From Aliishimia sp963678085 (GTDB lineage Bacteria; Pseudomonadota; Alphaproteobacteria; Rhodobacterales; Rhodobacteraceae), in the NCBI GenBank assembly GCA_963678085.1, contig OY782680.1, positions 2,666,001 through 2,730,000 of the forward strand: a DNA stretch of 64,000 nt, written 5' to 3'. Within the stretch, counting starts at the first letter, position 1, and every line of letters begins with the position of its first letter. The position numbers were made by a program, and so were the translations under genes. This document shows positions 51,212 to 59,679 of this stretch, one piece after another. The notes beneath the pieces were generated by a model. That model was not told the origin of the DNA. It saw only the letters and a program-made list of their open reading frames with translations, and did not search any database.

Positions 51212-52222
51212 ATGACGGCAGGCCCTTCGCGTTTTAACATCGCCCTTGTGGTTCAACGGGGGCGGCTGCAATTTGAAGCACTGCTGTTTCTCGCCTCTTT
51301 GCGCCGTTCTTGCCCTGGGTTTTCTGGCAAGATATTCCTGACAGAGCCCCAGCCCGGCCCTCTGTGGCCACGCGATCCAAGGGTGCAAAACAAGGCCATC
51401 CGCGGCAAACTGCAGGAGATGGGCGGGGTTTTTATCCCCTTTGAGAACCGCCATTTCGGACAGAGCTATCCGCAGGGCAATAAGATCGAGATGCTGCAGG
51501 CGCTGCCCAAAGGCGAGCCCTTTGTGTTCTTTGACACGGATACATTGATCACCGGCCCGCTTGAGACCGTGCCCTTTGATTTCGAGCGCCCCAGTGCCAG
51601 CCTGCGCCGTGAGGGCACTTGGCCCAAGCCCGAACTTTACGGTCCCAGCATGGATGAGATTTGGGCGTCGTTATATCGCCGCTTTAGCCTTGATTTCGAG
51701 AGCAGCCTTGATTGCAGTGAGCCCAAGAACCACTGGCGGCGGTATCTCTATTTCAACGCCGGTTTTTTCTATGGGGCCTGCCCGCACCGCTTTGGGGAGC
51801 GTTTTCTAGAGATCGCGCGGGCCGTGCGAGACGATCCCCCAAAAGAGCTGATCGGGCAAAAGATCTATCCTTGGCTGGATCAAATCGCGCTGCCTTTGGT
51901 GATCCATGCTTTGGGGGGCGGGCGCGATGGCCTGCCTGCGGGCTATCTTGATGGGGATATCTCTTGCCATTACCGAAAGCTGCCGCTGCTCTTTGCCAGG
52001 GAGTCCGCAAGCGCGGTGCATCTGGTGCAAGAGATCGCGCAAGATCAATCTCTGAAACCGCTCTTGCAAAAATATCAACCCTACGAGCGTTTCTTGTATG
52101 AGGGAGCTGGGCAAGAGGCACGCGCACTCTTCGACCAATCCCGCCTCCCCCGAACAGAACACGCCATACGCAAGCGCCTAAAGGATGCTGGTCTGTGGTC
52201 AGCGCGTTCCGCAGATGCGTGA
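51212..52222 (+). CDS. Glycosyltransferase-like protein with DxD motif
   Basis: The 336-aa product has an N-terminal beta-alpha core (FNIALVVQRGRLQFEALLFL) and the nucleotide-sugar motif FFDTDTLITGPLE near residue 110, followed by HWRRYLYFNAGFFYGACP, as in nucleotide-diphospho-sugar transferases. No signal peptide. The start is taken as ATG 51212 next to a TTG. It lies 12 bp after metG and may share its transcript. Acceptor unknown. Confidence 0.7.
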   Translation: MTAGPSRFNIALVVQRGRLQFEALLFLASLRRSCPGFSGKIFLTEPQPGPLWPRDPRVQNKAIRGKLQEMGGVFIPFENRHFGQSYPQGNKIEMLQALPKGEPFVFFDTDTLITGPLETVPFDFERPSASLRREGTWPKPELYGPSMDEIWASLYRRFSLDFESSLDCSEPKNHWRRYLYFNAGFFYGACPHRFGERFLEIARAVRDDPPKELIGQKIYPWLDQIALPLVIHALGGGRDGLPAGYLDGDISCHYRKLPLLFARESASAVHLVQEIAQDQSLKPLLQKYQPYERFLYEGAGQEARALFDQSRLPRTEHAIRKRLKDAGLWSARSADA

Positions 52223-52335
52223 CGTTACGGAACGCGCCACCGCCTCATATTTACGTAAATCAACACCACGTCACCTGCCTTGATTTGTGACAGCCCCTAA
52301 GTTATGAGCAGGCTACGTCTATTGGGAGGACGCTT

Positions 52336-52764
52336 ATGCTTAGCTCTGAAGTTAAACTCTTTTTGAACTCAATGTCCGTTCTATTTATGCGCGCAAATCT
52401 GGCCGAAGCAAGTAACCATGTCTGCAGCCCCATTCCATTATTCACGCCCGAGCGAACAATCGTTCTTGCAACAAAACCCCAAATTCTCGAAAGTTTTGCG
52501 CGCATGCGTCGCTCTGTTATCCGCTCAGCTATTGAGCGTATCGACATAAGAGGCGTTGAAATTGCGCAGACCTCGGAGCTGCGCTCTCGGGTCAATTTTC
52601 ACATGATCTTTCTTGACGCATATGGCAACGAAAAGCGCCAGAGTGACGTGCACGCGATCTTGCGCCATACGGATATGCTGGGGCAGTTCCAAATCGAGTT
52701 AATGGAATGGAAGCGCATGAGCTTTCCGAGCCTCTTCGAAGATATCGCAAAGGTAGGGGCCTAG
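52336..52764 (+). CDS. Uncharacterised 142-aa protein, paralogue 1
   Basis: Start ATG 52336 follows GGGAGG. It contains LFLNSMSVLFMRANLAEASN, CSPIPLFTPERTIVLATKPQ, I-E-R-I-D-I-R-G-V-E-I, VNFHMIFLDAYGN and GQFQIELMEWKRMSFPSLF. The helix-then-beta-sheet order resembles a small NTF2/SnoaL-like fold, but I do not recognise the family. A paralogue of the same length lies at 53343. Confidence 0.7.
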   Translation: MLSSEVKLFLNSMSVLFMRANLAEASNHVCSPIPLFTPERTIVLATKPQILESFARMRRSVIRSAIERIDIRGVEIAQTSELRSRVNFHMIFLDAYGNEKRQSDVHAILRHTDMLGQFQIELMEWKRMSFPSLFEDIAKVGA

Positions 52765-52788
52765 CGTTTCAGGTAGGGCGAAGCAATT

Positions 52789-53240
52789 TCATCCCAATAC
52801 CTGCATTTTCAGGAACCGAACCGCGTCGCTTTGGAGAGGGTCCAAATAAAGATCGCGTGAAATATGCGCGAAAATCCGCTCATGCAATGGGCTCAACACA
52901 CAGATACCCTTGGTCGAACCGTGCAGCTGAGCATTTGTTTGTGAGCTTATTTGGCTGTCAAGGATCGTCTTGCCACCCCATCTGAATAGCCGCATTCCCC
53001 GGCACAAGCTCAATGCGCCTCAGCCCAGAGCGCAAAAACCGTCTCAGACCATTCACGCACGTATGAGTATCATTACAAATCAGCCCCTTAGGTGCATCGG
53101 TAGCAGAAACGGTGCATTATCTGCGCCTCGTTTACGGAAAAATCCCAAGTGCTTTGTTCGCGCCTCAAGCTTGCCACAAACAGAGCATGTGCGAACAAGT
53201 GCAAGCGGCTCCGATGAGATCGCTGCACGCAAAAGAGCCT
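52789..53240 (-). pseudogene. Probable decayed gene between the two 142-aa paralogues
   Basis: Read on the minus strand, three frames join into one plausible product. The first (53239 to about 53090) has VRTCSVCGKLEARTKH; after a shift comes LICNDTHTCVNGLRRFLRSG then IELVPGNAAI; after a second shift comes RWGGKTILDSQISSQTNAQL running to a stop at 52789. The C-x2-C and C-x5-C suggest a zinc ribbon. The last segment alone has an ATG at 53013 (74 codons). Nothing else explains this 578-bp gap (52765-53342). Confidence 0.3.
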
Positions 53241-53342
53241 AAGGGCCAGCGGCACTTACGTGACACAAATTAACCGCCCCCCCCTCCCTTGCTCTGCAGC
53301 GAGCTACTGATAAATCATGGCGAAAATAAGGGGAGAACTCCG

Positions 53343-53771
53343 GTGCAGCATGCAGAAATCCAGCTTTTTCTGAACTCCACAGCAGAATTGTTTATGCGTG
53401 CAGATCTTATCGGTGCCAGCAAATCCATCAGTGTGCCTATCCCGCTTTTTATGCCAGAACACACGATCGTTCTGGCGTCCCCCTCCGACGTCATACAATG
53501 CTTTGAGCAAATGCATCGCTTCGCAACCCGTGCAGGCATAGAGCGAATCGAAATTAGCAATGTAGAAATCCCACAAACCTCAGAGCAACGGGCGCGGGTG
53601 AATTTTCGCATAGCCTTTCTTGACAAAGAGGATCAAAAGAAATGCCGGATTGTCGCCCATGTTATTTTGCGTAAGACGGATATCCTTGGGCAGTTCCAAA
53701 TTGAACTCATGGAGTGGAAACGTGTGAGTTTACAAAAGCTGATCAAAACTCTTGCTCAGATGAACCGCTAA
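53343..53771 (+). CDS. Uncharacterised 142-aa protein, paralogue 2
   Basis: The GTG at 53343 after AAGGGGAG gives 142 aa, the same length as paralogue 1. Shared blocks include LFLNSTAELFMRADLIGASK, P-I-P-L-F-M-P-E-H-T-I-V-L-A, I-E-R-I-E-I-S-N-V-E-I-P-Q-T-S-E, RVNFRIAFLDKED and ILGQFQIELMEWKRVSLQKL. Both copies look intact and under constraint. Function unknown. Confidence 0.7.
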   Translation: MQHAEIQLFLNSTAELFMRADLIGASKSISVPIPLFMPEHTIVLASPSDVIQCFEQMHRFATRAGIERIEISNVEIPQTSEQRARVNFRIAFLDKEDQKKCRIVAHVILRKTDILGQFQIELMEWKRVSLQKLIKTLAQMNR

Positions 53772-53987
53772 GCCAAATTTTCAGATAGGTCGTCTCTCCT
53801 GAATTTTGTGCGCTTATCGGAAAATTGGCCTGCTCTCAAATGGGCTCCGAAAGGTAGGGTTTCTTGTTGGTTTGGGAATTGCGGAAAATTCGCGGCTCGG
53901 CGGAGCGCAAATCCTGTTTGGCGCAGCTTGTGCTTTTGAAGCATTTCCCTTAGCGATTTGTTAACCACTGACCATAAGGAGCGCGCC

Positions 53988-55289
53988 ATGAGCACCGACC
54001 CCCAAGGCCCCAGCCACGGGTTTGACACCCTTCAGATCCATGCAGGAGCAGCGCCAGACCCAGCAACAGGGGCGCGTCAGACCCCGATTTACCAAACCAC
54101 TGCTTATGAGTTTCGCGATGCCGATCACGCGGCGGCGCTGTTTAATCTGCAAGAGGTGGGATATATCTATTCGCGCCTGACCAACCCCACGGTCGCTGTT
54201 TTGCAAGAGCGCATTGCAACGCTTGAGGGCGGCGTTGGTGCGGTTTGTTGCTCTTCTGGGCATGCGGCGCAGATTATGGCCCTGTTTCCGCTTATGGGCC
54301 CGGGGTTGAACATTGTTGCCTCCACCCGGCTTTATGGTGGCACCATCACGCAATTCGGTCAAACCATCAAACGCTTTGGCTGGAGCTGCACCTTTGTCGA
54401 TTTTGACGATGAAGACGCCGTAAAAGCCGCGATTGACGAGAACACGCGGGCGATCTTTTGTGAAGCCATCGCAAATCCCGGCGGCTATATTACCGATCTG
54501 GATGCGATTGCGAGGATCGCCGATGGTGCGGGTATTCCGCTCATCGTCGATAACACCTCAGCCACCCCCTATCTGTGTCGCCCGATTGAGCATGGCGCAA
54601 CGCTGGTTGTGCATTCCACCACCAAATACCTGACCGGCAATGGCACAGTAACAGGCGGCTGCGTCGTTGACAGCGGCAAGTTTGATTGGTCCGCCTCTGA
54701 TAAGTTCCCCAGCCTCAGCGCGCCAGAACCCGCCTATCACGGGCTGAAATTCCATGAGGCACTCGGACCGATGGCCTTCACGTTTCACGGCATTGCCATT
54801 GGCCTGCGCGATTTGGGCATGACCATGAACCCGCAAGCCGCCCATTACACGCTTATGGGGATCGAGACCCTGTCCCTGCGCATGCAGCGCCATGTAGAGA
54901 ATGCTATGAAAGTCGCCGAGTGGCTCGAACAAGATGCGCGGATTGACTATGTCACCTATGCCGGGCTGGCCTCTTCGCAGTACAATCATCGCGTAGAAAA
55001 GATCTGCCCGAAAGGCGCGGGGGGCCTGTTCACCTTCGCGGTTAAGGGCGGCTATGATGCCTGCGTCAAACTCGTGAATGCTTTGGAGCTTTTCTCGCAT
55101 GTAGCCAATCTGGGCGATGCGCGCTCTCTGATTATCCACTCTGCCTCAACCACACACCGCCAGCTGACAGAAGAGCAGCAACGCGCCGCTGGGGCCGCGC
55201 CCGAGGTGGTTCGAGTCTCCATCGGGATTGAAGATGCGCAAGACATAATTGCAGACCTAGACCAAGCTCTCGCGAAAGCTGTACCCTAG
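53988..55289 (+). CDS. metY: O-acetylhomoserine sulfhydrylase
   Basis: This PLP enzyme converts O-acetylhomoserine and sulfide to homocysteine. The 433-aa product starts at ATG 53988 after AAGGAG. It has RQTPIYQTTAYEFRDADHAA, YIYSRLTNPTVAVLQERIA, the PLP lysine in HSTTKYLTGNG and HVANLGDARSLIIHSASTTH. The family length and motif set fit MetY rather than MetZ or cystathionine gamma-synthase. It ends at a terminator. Confidence 0.93.
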   Translation: MSTDPQGPSHGFDTLQIHAGAAPDPATGARQTPIYQTTAYEFRDADHAAALFNLQEVGYIYSRLTNPTVAVLQERIATLEGGVGAVCCSSGHAAQIMALFPLMGPGLNIVASTRLYGGTITQFGQTIKRFGWSCTFVDFDDEDAVKAAIDENTRAIFCEAIANPGGYITDLDAIARIADGAGIPLIVDNTSATPYLCRPIEHGATLVVHSTTKYLTGNGTVTGGCVVDSGKFDWSASDKFPSLSAPEPAYHGLKFHEALGPMAFTFHGIAIGLRDLGMTMNPQAAHYTLMGIETLSLRMQRHVENAMKVAEWLEQDARIDYVTYAGLASSQYNHRVEKICPKGAGGLFTFAVKGGYDACVKLVNALELFSHVANLGDARSLIIHSASTTHRQLTEEQQRAAGAAPEVVRVSIGIEDAQDIIADLDQALAKAVP

Positions 55290-55378
55290 AAACGCCGCGC
55301 GCCTTAAGCAGCGAAAACCCGCTCAAACCGGGCGCATAAACTTTAGAACAACCCCAGAGGGTTAACACATTTTCTGCC

Positions 55379-55410
55379 ACCCGGCCTCTTTTTGGGGCCG
55401 GGTTTTACTT
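55379..55410 (+). terminator. Rho-independent terminator of metY
   Basis: An 8-bp GC stem (acccggcc at 55379-55386 with 55396-55403) is followed by tttta and further T-rich sequence. Confidence 0.8.
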
Positions 55411-55488
55411 TTCCGCAAGGATCTTTTGACTTATTATCACCCACGTATGAGCCCACGCTAGTCTAAGCAAAGTAAGGTTGTTTTGGGC

Positions 55489-57447
55489 ATGAAAGCTAAA
55501 CTCGCTTTATTTTTGTCATCAGACAGGATCTCCCTTGCTAAATCCAAGGGGGGCCATTTGCTTCTTGTTGGTTCGGTTGACCTTGACACTGAGAATTTCG
55601 CCGATGCTTTGGCCGAGCTTCGCCAAACCGCCATCAAAGAAGCAGGGGAAGACTTCACCACAAAGCTCGTTATTCCAGATGACCAGCTCAAATTCCTAGA
55701 GGTCAAGACGGGCAATGTATCCGAGTTAGCTCGCATGAAAGCGGCTCGCTCCTCGCTCATCGGGGCCACCCCTTATGCTTTGGAAGACCTTGCTTTCGAT
55801 ATCGCAAGCGATGGGGATGCAACCTATGTGGCGGCGGTCGCCAAGGAAACACTGAACGAAGCCGAAGAATTTGCAGCAGAACACGGCTTTAACCCGATCT
55901 ATCTTGTGGGTCAAATTCGGGAGGGCGGCGCAGACACGGCCGCATTCTTTGGCGCCACATCGCGCTTTCTCGCCCAGCATCCAGATCATAGTCTTGCCCC
56001 CGATCATGGCGGGCTGCTCGTAACGCTCGCAGCACCTGCGCGCGCTAAGAACGACACAGAGCTGCATGTCGCGATGGAAGCCGTTGTAAGGCGTCCCGCC
56101 AAAGAGGCCCCGCCCCCTCAGGTCAAACCCGTTGGGCCGAGCGATATAACCTTTACAGCGGTCGCCAAACAAAGTGCCGCGCGCGCAGAGCCTCAACCGA
56201 AACCGCAAGAGAGCCAAACGAAAAACAAACCGGCAAAGAAACGCGGCTATCTCCCTGTGGCCATCGCCGCAAGCGCGCTGTTGACGATCGGTTTTGCCGC
56301 CTGGCAACAGGGTTTGATTTCGGTGTCTGGCTCTGATCCCGCTCAAACCGCAAGCACATCAGATGATGCGCCGCTCGCACCGCCAACGCCATCGGAAACA
56401 GAACTTGACAGCGATATTTTGCATGCAAGCTTGTTTGAGGATTTGCCGCCCCCAAGCCATATTTCCTCGCAACCCGAATTTGAAGAGCCCGGCGCGCCAG
56501 AGCTTCATCAAACCGCAGAGTATGATCCGCGCGCCGCATCCCGTTTTTACGCGGCAACAGGCGTTTGGATTGCAGCGCCGCCCATGTTCGATGCCCCCAA
56601 AATCATTGGCCTTGAGGCGCTGAACGCACAGCAATTGCAGCCCAAAACCGATCATTACGACCCTGTCGCCCTGCTCCCTGTGAGAGGCTTTATAACTGAC
56701 CATTATGTGAGTCCCCCCTCTAGCCCGCCCGCCGCTGGGACGCGCTTTAACTTTAACGCACGGGGACTGGTTCAACCCACCCCAGAGGGCACCCGGTCAC
56801 CAGAAAATATCTTGGTCTTTATGGGCCGGCCCGGTGTTGTCCCGCCCGAACGCCCACGCCGCGCCGCCAGCGCCGAAAACACGGGGGGGGAAGACTCAGA
56901 CGCTCTGATGCGCCCACGCGCACGGCCAGAGAACTTCGTAGAGCTTCTTGAGCGGCAAAGATATGGTGGCCTATCCCGCGCTGAGTTCGGTGGATTGCGC
57001 CCGCAAATGCGCCCGGAAACGGCCAAGTCAGAAGCAGAAAACGCTGAGGCGGAAACGCCCGATTCCCCGGTGGCGAACTCAATGCGGCCTGCCGCGCGTC
57101 CCGACGGGTTTAACAAACGCGTTGCGGCCGCCCTCGCCGCAGCACCAGAGCCTGAACCAGAAGAGAGCCAGAGCACGGCCTCACTTGGGCCAATCATCCC
57201 CTCCCGAGCCTCTGTAACAGAGCAAGCGACGATTAAGCGCGCCATCAACCTGCGCAAGATCAACCTTTTAGGGGTTGTAGGACGCCCAACGGATCGCTCC
57301 GCGCTCGTGCGCTTTTCCAATGGCCGCGTGCGCAAGGTTCAGGTCGGCGACCGGTTAAACGGGGGCCGCGTCTTAGCTATTGGCGACACAGAGCTGCGCT
57401 ATCAAAAAGGCTCTCAGAACATCGTCTTGCGCATGCCCCGCACATAA
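55489..57447 (+). CDS. Large bitopic membrane protein with PilP/GspC-like C-terminal domain
   Basis: The 652-aa product starts at ATG 55489. The N-terminal 200 residues are globular and resemble neither PilM nor PilN clearly. A Pro/Lys-rich linker and a single transmembrane helix (LPVAIAASALLTIGFAAWQQ, about residue 265) follow, then a long Pro/Glu-rich periplasmic linker. The C-terminal domain LRKINLLGVVGRPTDRSALV with VRKVQVGDRLNGGRVLAIGD is the HR-like fold of PilP/GspC. No pilus or secretion genes are adjacent. It may be a cell-envelope or adhesion protein; role unknown. Confidence 0.7.
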   Translation: MKAKLALFLSSDRISLAKSKGGHLLLVGSVDLDTENFADALAELRQTAIKEAGEDFTTKLVIPDDQLKFLEVKTGNVSELARMKAARSSLIGATPYALEDLAFDIASDGDATYVAAVAKETLNEAEEFAAEHGFNPIYLVGQIREGGADTAAFFGATSRFLAQHPDHSLAPDHGGLLVTLAAPARAKNDTELHVAMEAVVRRPAKEAPPPQVKPVGPSDITFTAVAKQSAARAEPQPKPQESQTKNKPAKKRGYLPVAIAASALLTIGFAAWQQGLISVSGSDPAQTASTSDDAPLAPPTPSETELDSDILHASLFEDLPPPSHISSQPEFEEPGAPELHQTAEYDPRAASRFYAATGVWIAAPPMFDAPKIIGLEALNAQQLQPKTDHYDPVALLPVRGFITDHYVSPPSSPPAAGTRFNFNARGLVQPTPEGTRSPENILVFMGRPGVVPPERPRRAASAENTGGEDSDALMRPRARPENFVELLERQRYGGLSRAEFGGLRPQMRPETAKSEAENAEAETPDSPVANSMRPAARPDGFNKRVAAALAAAPEPEPEESQSTASLGPIIPSRASVTEQATIKRAINLRKINLLGVVGRPTDRSALVRFSNGRVRKVQVGDRLNGGRVLAIGDTELRYQKGSQNIVLRMPRT

Positions 57448-57789
57448 GGTTTGCGGTCCTTCGCTTGAGACCTGTGCCAATCCCCATGTCTTTGCCAAAC
57501 GCGAGACATACATCGCTTTGGTAACAGCCCGTCATGAGTGTAGTTGACCAAACTGCATGCTGAGAATAACGCGCGGGATTGTAACCAAGAGCAATCGGGC
57601 CTCTGGTATTTGGCGGTAATGAACTTGTTTTTACGATCCAATGGGCGGTGAAGCGGGTTCGTCCTTTCGGTCAAATAGTACGATCCCCGCCTACTCGTCG
57701 TTTGCTAAAGACGGTCGCCTACAGCTCTTTGAGAAAACGTCTTGCACCTTACTCAGCTTTTCAGCGAACCGGGGCCAACCCCAAAAGGC
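57448..57789. other. Intergenic region between convergent genes
   Basis: No gene with support. Small frames on both strands lack ribosome sites and recognisable sequence. The ctaD terminator lies at the right end. Confidence 0.5.
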
Positions 57790-57822
57790 TGAAAAAGAAA
57801 AGCCCCGGTCAATGCCGGGGCT
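57790..57822 (-). terminator. Rho-independent terminator of ctaD
   Basis: The 8-bp stem agccccgg / ccggggct (57801-57808 with 57815-57822) and 6-nt loop are followed on the minus strand by TTTTCTTTTTC. It lies 10 bp after the ctaD stop. Confidence 0.88.
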
Positions 57823-57831
57823 CTTTTGGAT

Positions 57832-59505
57832 TTAGTGATGAGCGGGTTGTTTGTCCCAGTCTTCCTGTTTTGGAAGCTGTTCAAACGTGTGCTCTGGTGG
57901 CGGGCTTGGCAATGTCCATTCCAGCGTATCCGCATACTCGTTCCATGGGTTTGCCTGGGTCACGCGTGCACCACGTGTGAGCGTGTAAGCCATGACACCA
58001 AAGAAGAACAGGTAGGAGGCAAAGGACAGGTACGCACCCCAAGAGGATACCGCGTTCCACATCGCATATGCTTCTGGGTAGTCGATATAACGGCGTGGCA
58101 TACCTTGGCGACCCAAGAAGTGCTGTGGGAAGAAGGTCAGGTTTGCGCCGATAAACATTGCCCAGAAGTGCAGCTTGCCCGCCCATTCAGGGTACATCCG
58201 GCCAGACATCTTTGGCAGGTAGAAGTAGATACCGGCAAAGATCGCAAACACAGCACCCAGAGACATCACATAGTGGAAATGCGCCACAACATAGTACGTA
58301 TCGTGATAGTAGCGATCCACAGCCGCTTGGCTGAGAACAACGCCCGTCACACCGCCAACAGTGAAGAGGAACAGAAAGCCAAAGGCCCAAAGCATTGGGG
58401 TTTTGAACTCAATAGAGCCGCCCCACATAGTTGCAATCCAGCTAAAGACCTTCACACCCGTTGGAACCGCGATGACCATGGTTGCGAGCATAAAGTAGGC
58501 TTGCTGGTTCAGCGTCATACCAACCGTGTACATGTGGTGCGCCCAAACGATGAAGCCCAATGCTCCAATCGCGATGATCGCCCAAACCATTGGCAGATAG
58601 CCAAAAACAGGTTTACGGGAGAAGGTCGCAATCACGTGGCTGATGATCCCAAAGCCGGGCAGGATGATGATATACACTTCTGGATGGCCAAAGAACCACA
58701 GGATGTGCTGGTAAAGAACCGGATCACCGCCCCCTGCAGGGTCAAAGAAAGTAAAGCCAAAGTTACGATCCATCAAGAGCATGGTGATCGCGCCCGCCAG
58801 AACCGGCAAGGACAGAAGAATCAACCAAGACGTCACGAAGATCGACCAAGAGAACAGCGGCACTTTGAACAGGGTCATGCCAGGGGCACGCATGTTCAGG
58901 AACGTCGTGATCATATTGATCGCACCAAGGATCGAGGACGCGCCCGAGACGTGCACCGCGAAGATGGCGAAATCCATGGACATGCCAGCTTCATTGACCG
59001 AGAGCGGCGGGTAGAGAACCCAGCCCACGCCGGAGCCCAGCTGACCGTTGCCACCTGGCATGATCACAGAGCAAACCGCCAGCAATGTCCCGGCCACATA
59101 CATCCAGTAGCTCAGGTTGTTCATCCGCGGGAACGCCATGTCAGGCGCGCCGATTTGAAGCGGCATGAAATAGTTCCCGAAACCGCCAAACAGCGCGGGA
59201 ATCACCACAAAGAACATCATCAAGATGCCGTGGGCCGTGACCGTCACGTTCCACAGGTGCCCGTTCGGCGTACATTCAGCCGAAGATTGAATCAGTCGCG
59301 CGCCCTCTGCGCACATATATTGCACGCCCGGATCATGCAGCTCTAGGCGCATATAGACCGTAAAGGCGACTGAGATAAATCCGACGAGCGCGGACGTAAT
59401 TAGGTATAAGATACCGATATCTTTATGGTTTGTAGACATGAACCATCGGGTAAAGAACCCCCGGTTATCTTCATGATCATGCCCGTGAATGGCTGCATCT
59501 GCCAT
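57832..59505 (-). CDS. ctaD: Cytochrome c oxidase subunit I (aa3 type)
   Basis: The 557-aa 12-helix catalytic subunit binds heme a and the heme a3-CuB centre. It has the Tyr-His crosslink site HPEVYIIILPGFG, the heme ligand segment YVVAHFHYVMSLGAVFAIFA, GNYFMPLQIGAPDMAFPRMN-N and the K-channel region. A hydrophilic N-terminus precedes TNKDIGILYL-like STNHKDIGILYLI. The other oxidase genes are not adjacent, as is usual for ctaD in Rhodobacterales. Confidence 0.98.
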   Translation of the reverse strand: MADAAIHGHDHEDNRGFFTRWFMSTNHKDIGILYLITSALVGFISVAFTVYMRLELHDPGVQYMCAEGARLIQSSAECTPNGHLWNVTVTAHGILMMFFVVIPALFGGFGNYFMPLQIGAPDMAFPRMNNLSYWMYVAGTLLAVCSVIMPGGNGQLGSGVGWVLYPPLSVNEAGMSMDFAIFAVHVSGASSILGAINMITTFLNMRAPGMTLFKVPLFSWSIFVTSWLILLSLPVLAGAITMLLMDRNFGFTFFDPAGGGDPVLYQHILWFFGHPEVYIIILPGFGIISHVIATFSRKPVFGYLPMVWAIIAIGALGFIVWAHHMYTVGMTLNQQAYFMLATMVIAVPTGVKVFSWIATMWGGSIEFKTPMLWAFGFLFLFTVGGVTGVVLSQAAVDRYYHDTYYVVAHFHYVMSLGAVFAIFAGIYFYLPKMSGRMYPEWAGKLHFWAMFIGANLTFFPQHFLGRQGMPRRYIDYPEAYAMWNAVSSWGAYLSFASYLFFFGVMAYTLTRGARVTQANPWNEYADTLEWTLPSPPPEHTFEQLPKQEDWDKQPAHH

Positions 59506-59679
59506 ATGGAGGCCTCCTGTTGTTCACATTCAATGCTACGAATACATCGCACATCCTCATCGAAAGTTCTAGTGCCCGAGTAGTTACCGTTCAATGATCA
59601 AAACAGCTTTTATTCGGAAAGATTGTCGCGGTTTGGGGCGAGTCGGAGGATTCGCTCATAAACACGGTGTGTTAGCGCG

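Noticed and set aside
57826..59346. Plus-strand frame of 506 codons opposite ctaD
   Set aside because: Antisense shadow of a highly conserved oxidase gene; no start signal or recognisable domain.
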